Shown in pieces: positions 9,194 to 17,778 of a stretch of 64,000 bases of DNA. The notes under the pieces are model-generated. The model made no database searches. It was not told the origin of the DNA and was given only the letters and a program-made list of their open reading frames with translations. Within the stretch, counting starts at the first letter, position 1. Every line of letters starts with the position of its first letter. The stretch spans positions 4,617,254-4,681,253 of the forward strand of contig NZ_CP101750.1 in NCBI RefSeq assembly GCF_026810505.1, written 5' to 3'. The translations under genes were made by a program, and so were the position numbers. The stretch comes from Streptomyces sp. Je 1-369. GTDB lineage: Bacteria > Actinomycetota > Actinomycetes > Streptomycetales > Streptomycetaceae.

Positions 9194-9452
9194 AAAGAGC
9201 GTGACCCACCCAACCGTCCCCGCAGCCCCCACCCCTGGCCGTCCGGGTCAATGTTCAACTGCGGTGCAGGGGCGGGAGTCAAGGGTGGAGCGGAGCGGAA
9301 TCGGCGCAGCCGACGCGTAGCGCAGCGGAGCGCCCTTTACTCCCGGCCCGGAACCGCCACACTCCGCAAAACCCCGGGCGGCCCCGGTGACCATCAACGT
9401 CACCGGCCCACCGAAGTCACCGCCTTGCCGGGGCCCGGGCCGTGGTGCCCAC

Positions 9453-9625
9453 TCACGGAGTCAACAGCCTTCTGAGGTAGGCGGCGAGGGCTTGAGGGGC
9501 GAGGGTGAGTGTGCGGTCGGGGTCCTCGCTCTCGCGGAGGAGCAGGCTGGGTTCGTCGCGGGCGAGTTCGACGCACTCGTTGCCGTCGGCGCCCCGGAGA
9601 ACGAGGACTTCTGCCACTGGGGCAT
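9453..9625 (-). pseudogene. DUF397 gene with an N-terminal frameshift
   Basis: Starting at the ATG at 9625 the reading is MPQWQKSSFSG, the canonical DUF397 opening. The frame then shifts, and the domain continues in another frame as GADGNECVELARDEPSLLLR through to a normal C-terminus and a TGA at 9453. The break lies in the GGGGCGCC run at about 9590. Either this copy is inactive, or the protein now starts at the GTG at 9617 (54 aa), which would lose the WxKSSFSG motif. It is a tandem paralogue of the intact DUF397 gene at 9643-9831. A sequencing error in the G/C run is also possible. Confidence 0.6.
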
Positions 9626-9642
9626 GGCTCACACCGCCTTGG

Positions 9643-9831
9643 TCACCTACGGGTCACGTCCAGGTGCGTAGCGTGCGATATCAGGGCAGCAAGGGCTTGA
9701 GGAGCGAGAGTGAGTATGTGGGTGGGGGCGTCACTCTCGCGGAGGCGTAGGTCGCTCTCGTCTCGGACGACCTCGATGCACTCGTTGCCGTCACCGGGTC
9801 CAGAGAACGAGGACTTCTGCCACTGAAGCAC
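9643..9831 (-). CDS. DUF397 domain protein (WhiJ-set small protein)
   Basis: A 62-aa protein starting with GTG at 9831 (VLQWQKSSFSGPGDGNECIE). It contains the whole DUF397 signature: the WxKSSxSG opening, GxxCIEV, and the C-terminal LTLAPQALAALI. The start lies only 3 nt after the stop codon of the regulator gene at 9835, so the two are co-transcribed and probably translationally coupled. In Streptomyces, DUF397 proteins occur next to WhiJ-like regulators and are thought to work as their partner or antagonist in development and antibiotic control. Confidence 0.85.
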   Translation of the reverse strand: MLQWQKSSFSGPGDGNECIEVVRDESDLRLRESDAPTHILTLAPQALAALISHATHLDVTRR

Positions 9832-9834
9832 GGC

Positions 9835-10683
9835 TTACATTTCCTTAGCCAGACGGTGGATGAGGTCCCATGAAGGAGCAGGCTCAAGGGACGCTGACTC
9901 CACTTTACGGAAGAGTGTTCGCATAGCCATGAGTTGGGCGGACGCATCCAGGAACACTGACCCGTAGGGCGCATCCCGTTGGACCGTATCGAGTGCGGGT
10001 ACCGCGCCTCCTGCGTACAGCATCATCGAGCTCGCGCCGGCGAAGCCATCCACGTCGAACGGGATGACGCGCACAGTGATGTTGGTCCGCTCCGTTGCGC
10101 TGAGCAGCGAGCTCAGTTGGGCCCGCGCCACACGGCGGTCCGCGACGCGGGTGCGAAGCGCGGACTCGTGGATCACTGCCTCGAACGGAGGTGCGTTCTC
10201 ACTGGAGAGAACGAGTTTGCGGCGCATCCGGTGAGCCAGTCTCGGCTCCAGCTCGCTGTCCGGAAGTTCCGGCACTCGGTAGGCGAGTACCGCTCGGGCG
10301 TAGTCCTCGGTCTGCAACAAACCCGGAACGTGTGCGGTTCCGATCACCTGCATGAACTGCGCGTGATGCTCAAGCTCGGCAAGGTCGGCGAATACAGGCG
10401 GCAACACCTCGCGGTACTCCTCCCACCACCCTCGTGTCCGATCAGTAGCCATTCTCGTCAACGCGTCGATCAACGCGGTGTCCCCGCAGTGGTAGTTCGC
10501 CGCCATCCGGCGCAATCGCGCCTCGCTCACGCCGGTGACCCCGGACTCGATCTGGCTCATCGTCACGGGCACGGCACCCAGTAGCTGGGCCGCCTCGCGT
10601 GCTGTCAGTCCGGCCGCCTCGCGCATCTTGCGCAGCTCGCAGCCGAGCCGCTCCTGTCGCGCCGTGGGCTGCTTCCGTGGCAC
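9835..10683 (-). CDS. WhiJ/Scr1-type XRE-family regulator (HTH plus DUF5753)
   Basis: 282 aa from a GTG at 10683 (VPRKQPTARQERLG), with GAGG suitably upstream; the frame stays open further upstream but only through intergenic DNA. Residues about 12-70 form an XRE helix-turn-helix (LRKMREAAGLTAREAAQLLG...VTMSQIESG). The rest matches DUF5753, a putative ligand-binding region with the typical VPGLLQTEDYARAV and RMRRK segments. It is followed by a coupled DUF397 gene and is divergent from an anti-sigma-like ATPase gene, the classical three-part set seen at whiJ and its paralogues. Two palindromes in the divergent promoter region are likely operators. Whether it represses or activates cannot be told. 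Confidence 0.88.
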   Translation of the reverse strand: MPRKQPTARQERLGCELRKMREAAGLTAREAAQLLGAVPVTMSQIESGVTGVSEARLRRMAANYHCGDTALIDALTRMATDRTRGWWEEYREVLPPVFADLAELEHHAQFMQVIGTAHVPGLLQTEDYARAVLAYRVPELPDSELEPRLAHRMRRKLVLSSENAPPFEAVIHESALRTRVADRRVARAQLSSLLSATERTNITVRVIPFDVDGFAGASSMMLYAGGAVPALDTVQRDAPYGSVFLDASAQLMAMRTLFRKVESASLEPAPSWDLIHRLAKEM

Positions 10684-10727
10684 TCGTACCTCACCCTCTT
10701 CGCAACACGCATCACGAACGCGGCGGT

Positions 10728-10749
10728 TGGTCACTCCGTTGGGTGACCA
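10728..10749. promoter_or_regulatory. Candidate operator, TGGTCAC-N8-GTGACCA
   Basis: A perfect 7-bp inverted repeat with an 8-bp spacer, 45 bp upstream of the WhiJ-like regulator's start in the 248-bp divergent region. Arm spacing is right for a dimeric helix-turn-helix protein. It may be an autoregulatory site. Confidence 0.45.
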
Positions 10750-10770
10750 GATTACGACAACCAGTTGCGC

Positions 10771-10788
10771 GAGACTAACCTTAGTCTC
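10771..10788. promoter_or_regulatory. Candidate operator, perfect 18-bp palindrome
   Basis: GAGACTAA-CC-TTAGTCTC has perfect 8-bp arms and is strikingly AT-rich for this genome. It lies midway between the divergent regulator (start 10683) and ATPase gene (start 10932), so it could control both. Confidence 0.55.
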
Positions 10789-10931
10789 TACCGTCAGTGA
10801 TGCGTCGCATACGCAGCGAACCTGGATCAACGGAAGCGCCCCGCCCCGCCATGCCATGGCGGTCGCGACACTGCCACCGTCAGGAGATCGCCGCAGCCGC
10901 CCAACTCCCATATGAACAACGGAGTTCACCG

Positions 10932-11348
10932 ATGCCGGAAAACGAGACCTGGACCTACACCCTCTCCATCCCCAACGACCCCCTCGCTGTGCCCGTGAGC
11001 CGCCACACCCTCCGCCTCATCCTGAAGGCGTACGGTCTGCCCCACCTCGTAGATGCCGCCGAGCTCGTCGCCACGGAGCTGATCGCCAACGCCGTGCAGC
11101 ACACCAAAGGGCCCGCCGCCCTGCGCATGCAGTGGGCGGGGGCGGTGCTCCGTATCGGGGTGTGGGACACGGATCCCACGCCCCCGTCCCCGGCCAGGGG
11201 GGCCGCCGGGTGGGACGAGGCGTCGGGCAGAGGGCTCGGGATCGTACGGGAATGTGCCGACGGGTGGGGGTGGTGCGCGCGGGAGCGGGACGAGGGGCGG
11301 GGGAAGCTCGTGTGGTGTGAGCTGACGGGCGCCGTGGCTGCCGCCTGA
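10932..11348 (+). CDS. Anti-sigma-factor-like ATP-binding protein (HATPase_c_2)
   Basis: A 138-aa single-domain GHKL ATPase. The N box ELVATELIANAVQHT (about residues 43-57) and the GRGLGIV box (about residue 100) are clear; a phosphoacceptor histidine and dimerisation domain are absent. Such proteins resemble the SpoIIAB/RsbW anti-sigma kinases. The ATG has GGAG seven bases upstream. It is divergent from the WhiJ-like regulator, matching the usual regulator/DUF397/ATPase arrangement in Streptomyces. A partner sigma factor or anti-anti-sigma factor is not encoded nearby. Confidence 0.85.
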   Translation: MPENETWTYTLSIPNDPLAVPVSRHTLRLILKAYGLPHLVDAAELVATELIANAVQHTKGPAALRMQWAGAVLRIGVWDTDPTPPSPARGAAGWDEASGRGLGIVRECADGWGWCARERDEGRGKLVWCELTGAVAAA

Positions 11349-11356
11349 AAGGCGAA

Positions 11357-11390
11357 GACCCCGCCCCCTCCGGGGGGAGGGAACGGGGTC
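11357..11390. terminator. Bidirectional terminator between convergent genes
   Basis: GACCCCG pairs with CGGGGTC around an inner C-rich/G-rich stem. It lies between the stop at 11348 (rightward) and the stop at 11414 (leftward), so it can serve both. Confidence 0.6.
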
Positions 11391-11413
11391 GGGCCACGTC
11401 AGTGGACCAGCGG

Positions 11414-13681
11414 CTACTTCACCGGCTCCGGCTCCGGCTCGTCCGCCGACTCCGGCTCGCCCGCCGGGTCGACCGGCGTCTTCACCGAGTCGAGCAGCAG
11501 CTGAGCGACGTCCACGACCTGGAGGGACTCCTTGGCCTGGCCGTCGTTCTTCTTGCCGTTGACGGAGTCGGTCAGCATGACCAGGCAGAACGGGCAGGCC
11601 GTGGAGACGATGTCGGGGTTCAAGGACAGCGCCTCGTCGACCCGCTCCGTGTTGATCCGCTTGCCGATCCGCTCCTCCATCCACATGCGCGCACCACCCG
11701 CGCCACAGCAGAAGCCGCGCTCCTTGTGGCGGTGCATCTCCTGCTGGCGCAGGCCGGGGACGGCGGACATGATCTCGCGCGGGGGCGTGTAGACCTTGTT
11801 GTGGCGGCCCAGGTAGCACGGGTCGTGGTAGGTGATGAGGCCCTCGACCGGCGTCACCGGGATCAGCTTGCCCTCGTCGATGAGGTGCTGGAGCAGCTGC
11901 GTGTGGTGGATGACTTCGTAGTCACCGCCGAGCTGCGGGTACTCGTTGGCGATCGTGTTGAAGCAGTGCGGGCAGGTCGAGACGATCTTCTTCGACGCCT
12001 TCGGCTTCTTCGTCGACTCGTCCTCGTCATCCTCGCCGAACGCCATGTTCAGCGTGGCGACGTTCTCCTGGCCCAGCTGCTGGAACAGCGGCTCGTTGCC
12101 GAGGCGGCGCGCGGAGTCACCGGTGCACTTCTCGTCGCCGCCCATGATCGCGAACTTGACGCCCGCGATGTGGAGGAGTTCCGCGAAGGCCTTCGTGGTC
12201 TTCTTGGCGCGGTCCTCCAAGGCGCCGGCGCAGCCGACCCAGTACAGGTACTCGACCTCGGTGAGGTCCTCGATGTCCTTGCCGACGACCGGCACCTCGA
12301 AGTCGACTTCCTTCGTCCACTCCAGGCGCTGCTTCTTGGCCAGGCCCCAGGGGTTGCCCTTCTTCTCCAGGTTCTTGAGCATCGTGCCCGCCTCGGAGGG
12401 GAAGGCCGACTCGATCATCACCTGGTAGCGGCGCATGTCGACGATGTGGTCGATGTGCTCGATGTCCACCGGGCACTGCTCGACGCAGGCGCCGCACGTG
12501 GTGCAGGACCACAGGACGTCGGGGTCGATGACGCCGTTCTCTTCGACCGTGCCGATGAGGGGGCGCTCGGCCTCCGCGAGGGCGGCGGCGGGCACGTCCT
12601 TCAGCTGCTCCTCGGTCGCCTTCTCCTCGCCCTCCATGGTCTTGCCGCCGCCCGCGAGCAGGTACGGCGCCTTGGCGTGCGCGTGGTCCCGGAGGGACAT
12701 GATGAGGAGCTTCGGGGAGAGCGGCTTGCCCGTGTTCCAGGCGGGGCACTGCGACTGGCAGCGGCCGCACTCGGTGCACGTGGAGAAGTCGAGGATGCCC
12801 TTCCAGCTGAACTGCTCGACCTGGGAGACGCCGAAGACGTCGTCCTCGCCCGGGTCCTCCCAGTCGATCGGCTTGCCGCCGGACGTCATGGGCTGCAGCT
12901 CGCCGAGCGCCGTGCCGCCGTCGGCCTCGCGCTTGAACCAGATGTTCGGGAAGGCGAGGAAGCGGTGCCAGGCCACACCCATGTTGGTGTTCAGGCCGAC
13001 CACGATCATCCAGATGAAGGAGGTCGCGATCTTCAGGCCGGCGAAGAAGTACGTGAGGTTCTGGAGGGTGGAGAGGTCCATCCCCGCGAACCAGGAGACG
13101 AACGGGTACGAGATGAAGAACGACGCCTCGTAGCTGTCCACGTGGTGCTGGGCACCCTCAAGGGCGTGCAGCGTGAAGATGCAGACGCCGACGATGAGGA
13201 TGACGGTCTCGACGAAGTACGCCTGGCCGGTCTTGGAGCCCGCGAAGCGGGACTTGCGCCCAGGCCTGTCGGGGCGGTTCAGCTGCCGGATGACGATCAG
13301 CGTGAGGATGCCGAGCACGGTCATCGTGCCGATGAACTCGACGAACATGTTGTACGGCGCCCACTCGCCGATGATCGGCAGCATCCAGTCGGCCTCGAAG
13401 AGCTGGCCGATGGCGTTGACGATCGTCAGCAGCAGCGAGAAGAAGCCCACCGCCACGAACCAGTGCGCGAAGCCGACGATGCCCCACTTGTTCATGCGCG
13501 TGTGGCCGAGGAATTCCTTGACCACGGTGACGGTGCGCTGGAAGGGGTTGTCGGTCCTGAGTCCGGCGGGCACGGGCTGGCCGAGGCGCACGAACTTGTA
13601 GATCTGCACGATGGCACGGCCGAACAGCGCGACGCCGACCGCGATTAGGACCAGCGACACGATGATCGCGGCGAGTTGCAT
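11414..13681 (-). CDS. Membrane-anchored Fe-S oxidoreductase (heterodisulfide-reductase-like, CCG domains)
   Basis: 755 aa. About 250 N-terminal residues contain several hydrophobic helices resembling a nitrate-reductase gamma-type cytochrome b anchor. Two [4Fe-4S] ferredoxin motifs follow near residues 300 and 387 (CTECGRCQSQCP and CTTCGACVEQCP). The C-terminal half has two cysteine-rich CCG-type modules (VGCAG, TCPHCFNT, DPCYLGRHNKVY, GFCCGAGGARMW). This layout is typical of actinobacterial (Fe-S)-binding proteins thought to pass electrons between a quinone pool and a soluble partner; the true substrate is unknown. The tail is acidic and Pro/Glu-rich. It is transcribed divergently from dnaK with 290 bp between them. 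Confidence 0.82.
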   Translation of the reverse strand: MQLAAIIVSLVLIAVGVALFGRAIVQIYKFVRLGQPVPAGLRTDNPFQRTVTVVKEFLGHTRMNKWGIVGFAHWFVAVGFFSLLLTIVNAIGQLFEADWMLPIIGEWAPYNMFVEFIGTMTVLGILTLIVIRQLNRPDRPGRKSRFAGSKTGQAYFVETVILIVGVCIFTLHALEGAQHHVDSYEASFFISYPFVSWFAGMDLSTLQNLTYFFAGLKIATSFIWMIVVGLNTNMGVAWHRFLAFPNIWFKREADGGTALGELQPMTSGGKPIDWEDPGEDDVFGVSQVEQFSWKGILDFSTCTECGRCQSQCPAWNTGKPLSPKLLIMSLRDHAHAKAPYLLAGGGKTMEGEEKATEEQLKDVPAAALAEAERPLIGTVEENGVIDPDVLWSCTTCGACVEQCPVDIEHIDHIVDMRRYQVMIESAFPSEAGTMLKNLEKKGNPWGLAKKQRLEWTKEVDFEVPVVGKDIEDLTEVEYLYWVGCAGALEDRAKKTTKAFAELLHIAGVKFAIMGGDEKCTGDSARRLGNEPLFQQLGQENVATLNMAFGEDDEDESTKKPKASKKIVSTCPHCFNTIANEYPQLGGDYEVIHHTQLLQHLIDEGKLIPVTPVEGLITYHDPCYLGRHNKVYTPPREIMSAVPGLRQQEMHRHKERGFCCGAGGARMWMEERIGKRINTERVDEALSLNPDIVSTACPFCLVMLTDSVNGKKNDGQAKESLQVVDVAQLLLDSVKTPVDPAGEPESADEPEPEPVK

Positions 13682-13876
13682 TTGGGGGCTCCTCGGGCCT
13701 GCGAGGCGAACTATTACTAAGCGGTAACTTATGCAGTCCGTCTGAGACTACCCACTTACTCCGCCGCACTGTAGCCAGCAGGGCGGTGATCTGCGTCGCT
13801 CAGGCAACCCTTCGCGCGCACGGGCGTGCCGGGCGGTTGTTGCCGCGCTGTACCTGCGCGTAAGTGCGGGATAAGA

Positions 13877-13897
13877 GTTGAGCCTCCTCGACTCACA
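13877..13897. promoter_or_regulatory. Degenerate second HAIR (HspR) site upstream of dnaK
   Basis: GTTGAGC-N7-ACTCACA keeps the 7-bp spacing of the HAIR consensus CTTGAGT-N7-ACTCAAG with four mismatches. It lies 52 bp upstream of the perfect site. Multiple HAIR sites upstream of dnaK are known in Streptomyces. Confidence 0.45.
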
Positions 13898-13928
13898 TCT
13901 GTTGACGCCGACGCGGCGCTCATGCATG

Positions 13929-13949
13929 CTTGAGTCAGATCCACTCAAG
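13929..13949. promoter_or_regulatory. Perfect HAIR operator for HspR upstream of dnaK
   Basis: CTTGAGT-CAGATCC-ACTCAAG is an exact match to the HAIR consensus, ending 22 bp before the dnaK start codon. HspR, encoded by the last gene of this operon, binds such sites with DnaK as co-repressor, making an autoregulatory loop. Confidence 0.93.
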
Positions 13950-13971
13950 AAGTACATCTGGAGGAACCGAA

Positions 13972-15837
13972 ATGGCACGTGCGGTCGGCATCGACCTGGG
14001 CACGACTAACTCCGTCGTCAGCGTTCTCGAAGGCGGCGAGCCCACCGTCATCACCAACGCCGAAGGCGCCAGGACCACGCCGTCCGTCGTCGCCTTCGCG
14101 AAGAACGGCGAGGTGCTGGTCGGCGAGGTCGCCAAGCGCCAGGCGGTCACGAACGTCGACAGGACCATCCGGTCGGTCAAGCGCCACATGGGCACCGACT
14201 GGAAGGTGGACATCGACGACAAGGGGTTCAACCCCCAGCAGATCTCGGCGTTCATCCTGCAGAAGCTGAAGCGCGACGCGGAGTCGTACCTGGGCGAGAA
14301 GGTGGCCGACGCGGTCATCACCGTCCCGGCGTACTTCAACGACTCGGAGCGCCAGGCCACCAAGGAGGCCGGTGAGATCGCGGGTCTGAACGTCCTGCGC
14401 ATCGTCAACGAGCCCACCGCCGCCGCCCTTGCCTACGGCCTCGACAAGGACGACCAGACCATTCTGGTCTTCGACCTCGGTGGCGGCACCTTCGACGTCT
14501 CGCTGCTGGAGATCGGCGACGGCGTCGTCGAGGTGAAGGCCACGAACGGCGACAACCACCTCGGTGGTGACGACTGGGACCAGCGCGTCGTCGACTACCT
14601 GGTCAAGCAGTTCAACAACGGCCACGGCGTGGACCTGGGCAAGGACAAGATGGCGCTCCAGCGCCTGCGCGAGGCGGCCGAGAAGGCCAAGATCGAGCTG
14701 TCCTCCTCCACGGAGACCACGATCAACCTGCCCTACATCACGGCGTCCGCCGAGGGCCCGCTGCACCTGGACGAGAAGCTCACGCGCGCCCAGTTCCAGC
14801 AGCTCACGTCCGACCTCCTGGAGCGCTGCAAGACGCCGTTCCACAACGTCATCAAGGACGCGGGCATCCAGCTCTCCGAGATCGACCACGTCGTTCTCGT
14901 CGGTGGCTCCACCCGCATGCCCGCCGTCGCCGAGCTCGTCAAGGAGCTCACCGGCGGCAAGGACGCCAACAAGGGTGTGAACCCGGACGAGGTCGTCGCC
15001 ATCGGCGCCTCGCTCCAGGCCGGTGTCCTCAAGGGTGAGGTCAAGGACGTCCTGCTCCTCGACGTGACCCCGCTGTCCCTCGGCATCGAGACCAAGGGAG
15101 GGATCATGACCAAGCTCATCGAGCGCAACACCACGATCCCGACCAAGCGCTCCGAGATCTTCACGACGGCCGAGGACAACCAGCCGTCGGTCCAGATCCA
15201 GGTCTACCAGGGCGAGCGCGAGATCGCGGCGTACAACAAGAAGCTCGGCATGTTCGAGCTGACGGGCCTGCCGCCGGCCCCGCGCGGTGTCCCGCAGATC
15301 GAGGTCTCCTTCGACATCGACGCCAACGGCATCATGCACGTGACCGCGAAGGACCTGGGCACGGGCAAGGAGCAGAAGATGACCGTCACCGGTGGCTCCT
15401 CGCTGCCGAAGGACGAGGTCAACCGGATGCGCGAAGAGGCCGAGAAGTACGCGGACGAGGACCACGCGCGCCGCGAGGCCGCCGAGTCCCGCAACCAGGG
15501 CGAGCAGCTCGTCTACCAGACCGAGAAGTTCCTCAAGGACAACGAGGAAAAGGTCCCCGGTGACGTGAAGACCGAGGTCGAGGAAGCCGTCACCGAGCTG
15601 AAGGAGAAGCTCAAGGGCGAGGACACGGCCGAGATCCGCACCGCCACCGAGAAGGTCGCCGCCGTCTCGCAGAAGCTGGGCCAGGCCATGTACGCCGACG
15701 CCCAGGGCGCGCAGGCCGCCGGCGGTCCCGAGGGCGCCGCCCCGGGTGCCGAGCAGGCCAAGGAGGACGACGGCGTCGTCGACGCCGAGATCGTCGACGA
15801 CGAGAAGCCCGGAGACGCGAAGGGCGGCGCCGCCTGA
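13972..15837 (+). CDS. dnaK: Chaperone protein DnaK (Hsp70)
   Basis: 621 aa, normal length for actinobacterial DnaK. The ATPase domain shows GIDLGTTNS near residue 7, [12 protein letters not shown], and the phosphate-binding [10 protein letters not shown]. The substrate-binding domain and an acidic, Ala/Gly-rich C-terminal tail ending in [11 protein letters not shown] follow. The ATG at 13972 is chosen because GGAGG lies eight bases upstream and [10 protein letters not shown] is the standard N-terminus; an upstream in-frame start at 13930 would overlap the HAIR operator. It is the first gene of dnaK-grpE-dnaJ-hspR, and its stop overlaps the grpE start (TGATG). DnaK also acts as HspR co-repressor in Streptomyces. 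Confidence 0.98.
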   Translation: MARAVGIDLGTTNSVVSVLEGGEPTVITNAEGARTTPSVVAFAKNGEVLVGEVAKRQAVTNVDRTIRSVKRHMGTDWKVDIDDKGFNPQQISAFILQKLKRDAESYLGEKVADAVITVPAYFNDSERQATKEAGEIAGLNVLRIVNEPTAAALAYGLDKDDQTILVFDLGGGTFDVSLLEIGDGVVEVKATNGDNHLGGDDWDQRVVDYLVKQFNNGHGVDLGKDKMALQRLREAAEKAKIELSSSTETTINLPYITASAEGPLHLDEKLTRAQFQQLTSDLLERCKTPFHNVIKDAGIQLSEIDHVVLVGGSTRMPAVAELVKELTGGKDANKGVNPDEVVAIGASLQAGVLKGEVKDVLLLDVTPLSLGIETKGGIMTKLIERNTTIPTKRSEIFTTAEDNQPSVQIQVYQGEREIAAYNKKLGMFELTGLPPAPRGVPQIEVSFDIDANGIMHVTAKDLGTGKEQKMTVTGGSSLPKDEVNRMREEAEKYADEDHARREAAESRNQGEQLVYQTEKFLKDNEEKVPGDVKTEVEEAVTELKEKLKGEDTAEIRTATEKVAAVSQKLGQAMYADAQGAQAAGGPEGAAPGAEQAKEDDGVVDAEIVDDEKPGDAKGGAA

Positions 15838-16550
15838 TGACCGAGGAGACCCCGGGCTTCGGCGAGAACGCCGAGAAGCCTGACGTCCCCTCCGGCGCCA
15901 CCCCTGATGACGCGGCGCCGAAGGCCGCCGAGCCCTCCACCGAGGAGGGCACGGCGGCCCCGGCCGGGGACGCAGCAGCGAGCAAGACGTCCGCACAGGA
16001 CGTGGGCCTGACCGCACAGCTGGACCAGGTGCGCACCGCGCTCAACGAGCGCACCGCGGACCTCCAGCGGCTGCAGGCCGAGTACCAGAACTACCGCCGT
16101 CGTGTGGAGCGGGACAAGGTGACGGTGAAGGAGATCGCCTCGGCGAACCTCCTCTCCGAGCTCCTCCCCACCCTCGACGACATCGGCCGCGCCCGTGAGC
16201 ACGGCGAGCTGGTGGGCGGCTTCAAGTCGGTCGCCGAGTCGCTCGAGACGGTCGTCGCCAAGCTGGGCCTTCAGCAGTTCGGCAAGGAGGGCGAGCCCTT
16301 CGACCCGACGATCCACGAAGCGCTGATGCACAGCTACGCGCCGGATGTCACCGAGACGACCTGCGTCGCGATCCTGCAGCCCGGGTATCGCATCGGTGAG
16401 CGCACCATCCGCCCCGCGCGGGTGGCCGTCGCCGAGCCCCAGCCCGGCGCGCAGACCGTCAAGGGCGAGGATGCCGCCGAAGGCGCCGACTCCGCTCCCG
16501 ACGCGGCGGCGGCGGACGAGAAGGAGACCGGTGGCCCGGACGAGGGCTGA
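15837..16550 (+). CDS. grpE: Nucleotide exchange factor GrpE
   Basis: 237 aa. The first 60 residues are acidic and probably disordered, followed by the long GrpE coiled coil (LQRLQAEYQNYRRRVERDK) and the C-terminal beta-wing domain with the family signature around DPTIHEALMHSY and GYRIGERTIRPARVAV. It releases ADP from DnaK. The start codon overlaps the dnaK stop by one base, so the two are translationally coupled. The C-terminal tail is again acidic and Ala-rich, which is common in Streptomyces GrpE. Confidence 0.97.
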   Translation: MTEETPGFGENAEKPDVPSGATPDDAAPKAAEPSTEEGTAAPAGDAAASKTSAQDVGLTAQLDQVRTALNERTADLQRLQAEYQNYRRRVERDKVTVKEIASANLLSELLPTLDDIGRAREHGELVGGFKSVAESLETVVAKLGLQQFGKEGEPFDPTIHEALMHSYAPDVTETTCVAILQPGYRIGERTIRPARVAVAEPQPGAQTVKGEDAAEGADSAPDAAAADEKETGGPDEG

Positions 16551-16583
16551 CGGTCACGACATGAGTGAGGAGGGACGTCGGGG

Positions 16584-17774
16584 ATGAGCACCAAGGACTT
16601 CATCGAGAAGGACTACTACAAGGTCCTCGGCGTCCCCAAGGACGCCACCGAAGCCGAGATCAAGAAGGCGTACCGGAAGCTCGCACGCGAGAACCACCCG
16701 GACGCCAACACCGGCAACACCAAGGCGGAGGAGCGCTTCAAGGAGATCTCCGAGGCGAACGACATCCTCGGTGACCCCAAGAAGCGCAAGGAGTACGACG
16801 AAGCGCGTGCTCTCTTCGGCAACGGCGGATTCCGGCAGGGCCCCGGAGGCGGCGGCGGTTCGTTCAACTTCGACCTGGGCGACCTCTTCGGAGGCGGCGC
16901 CCCGGGTGGCGGTGGAGCGGCCGGCGGCGGCTTCGGGGGCGGCCTCGGTGACGTCTTCGGGAGCCTGTTCAACCGGGGCGGCGGCCCCGGCGGCGGCACG
17001 CGTACGCAGCCGAGGCGCGGCCAGGACATCGAGTCCGAGGTCACGCTGAGCTTCACGGAGGCGGTGGACGGCGCGACGGTGCCGCTCCGCATGTCCTCCC
17101 AGGCGCCCTGCAAGGCGTGCTCGGGCACCGGCGACAAGAACGGCACACCGCGCGTGTGCCCGACCTGCGTCGGCACCGGTCAGGTCTCGCGGGGCGGCGG
17201 CGGAGGGTTCTCCCTCACCGACCCGTGCATGGACTGCAAGGGGCGCGGGCTCATCGCCCAGAACCCCTGCGACGTGTGCAAGGGCTCGGGGCGCGCCAAG
17301 TCGTCGCGCACCATGCAGGTGCGCATCCCGGCGGGCGTCAGCGACGGCCAGCGGATCAGGTTGCGCGGCAAGGGAAGCCCCGGTGAACAGGGCGGCCCGG
17401 CCGGCGATCTGTACGTGGTCGTGCACGTCGACACCCACCCGGTCTTCGGCCGCAAGGGCGACAACCTCACGGTCACCGTCCCGGTGACCTACCCGGAGGC
17501 GACGCTCGGCGGCGAGGTGAAGGTGCCCACCCTGGGCGGCCCGCCCGTCACCCTGAAACTGCCCGCGGGAACGCCGAACGGCCGTACCATGCGGGCCCGG
17601 GGCAAGGGCGCGGTCCGCAAGGACGGCACCCGGGGCGACCTGCTCGTGACGGTGGAGGTGTCGGTTCCGACCTCCCTGTCGGAGTCGGCGAAGGACGCCC
17701 TGGAGTCCTACCGCAAGGCGACTGCGGGCGACGACCCGCGGGCAGAACTGTTCCAGGCCGCGAAGGGAGCGTGA
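16584..17774 (+). CDS. dnaJ: Chaperone protein DnaJ (type I, Hsp40)
   Basis: 396 aa. The J-domain with its HPD tripeptide (ENHPDANTG, about residue 35) is followed by a long Gly/Phe-rich linker. The zinc-binding domain has four CxxCxGxG repeats: CKACSGTG, CPTCVGTG, CMDCKGRG and CDVCKGSG. The C-terminal substrate-binding domains follow. It stimulates DnaK ATPase and delivers substrates. GAGGAGGGA lies upstream of the ATG. It sits 33 bp after grpE and 4 bp before hspR, consistent with one operon. Confidence 0.97.
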   Translation: MSTKDFIEKDYYKVLGVPKDATEAEIKKAYRKLARENHPDANTGNTKAEERFKEISEANDILGDPKKRKEYDEARALFGNGGFRQGPGGGGGSFNFDLGDLFGGGAPGGGGAAGGGFGGGLGDVFGSLFNRGGGPGGGTRTQPRRGQDIESEVTLSFTEAVDGATVPLRMSSQAPCKACSGTGDKNGTPRVCPTCVGTGQVSRGGGGGFSLTDPCMDCKGRGLIAQNPCDVCKGSGRAKSSRTMQVRIPAGVSDGQRIRLRGKGSPGEQGGPAGDLYVVVHVDTHPVFGRKGDNLTVTVPVTYPEATLGGEVKVPTLGGPPVTLKLPAGTPNGRTMRARGKGAVRKDGTRGDLLVTVEVSVPTSLSESAKDALESYRKATAGDDPRAELFQAAKGA

Positions 17775-17778
17775 CCCC

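Larger units (their letters stand above)
7981..9426. repeat. 1.4-kb imperfect inverted repeat filling a gene-free region
   Basis: No credible gene lies between about 7856 and 9452. The stretch from about 7981 to 8400 matches the reverse complement of about 9000 to 9426 almost throughout, including blocks such as GGCCGCCCGGGGTTTTGCGG (left, near 8021) and its complement near 9380, with scattered substitutions and short indels. The 600-bp centre contains further repeats, listed separately. Arms of more than 400 bp with substitutions suggest an old palindromic duplication. ORFs called inside it are low-complexity GC-skew artefacts. I see no transposase and no terminal target-site duplication, so an insertion sequence is not supported. 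Confidence 0.8.

Noticed and set aside
8124..9282. Several 60-180-codon frames within the inverted-repeat region
   Set aside because: The frames mirror each other on both strands because of the palindrome, lack ribosome sites and show no recognisable domains.
7981..9426. Insertion sequence or transposon remnant
   Set aside because: No transposase fragment, no short terminal inverted repeats with target duplication, and the arms are internally repetitive.
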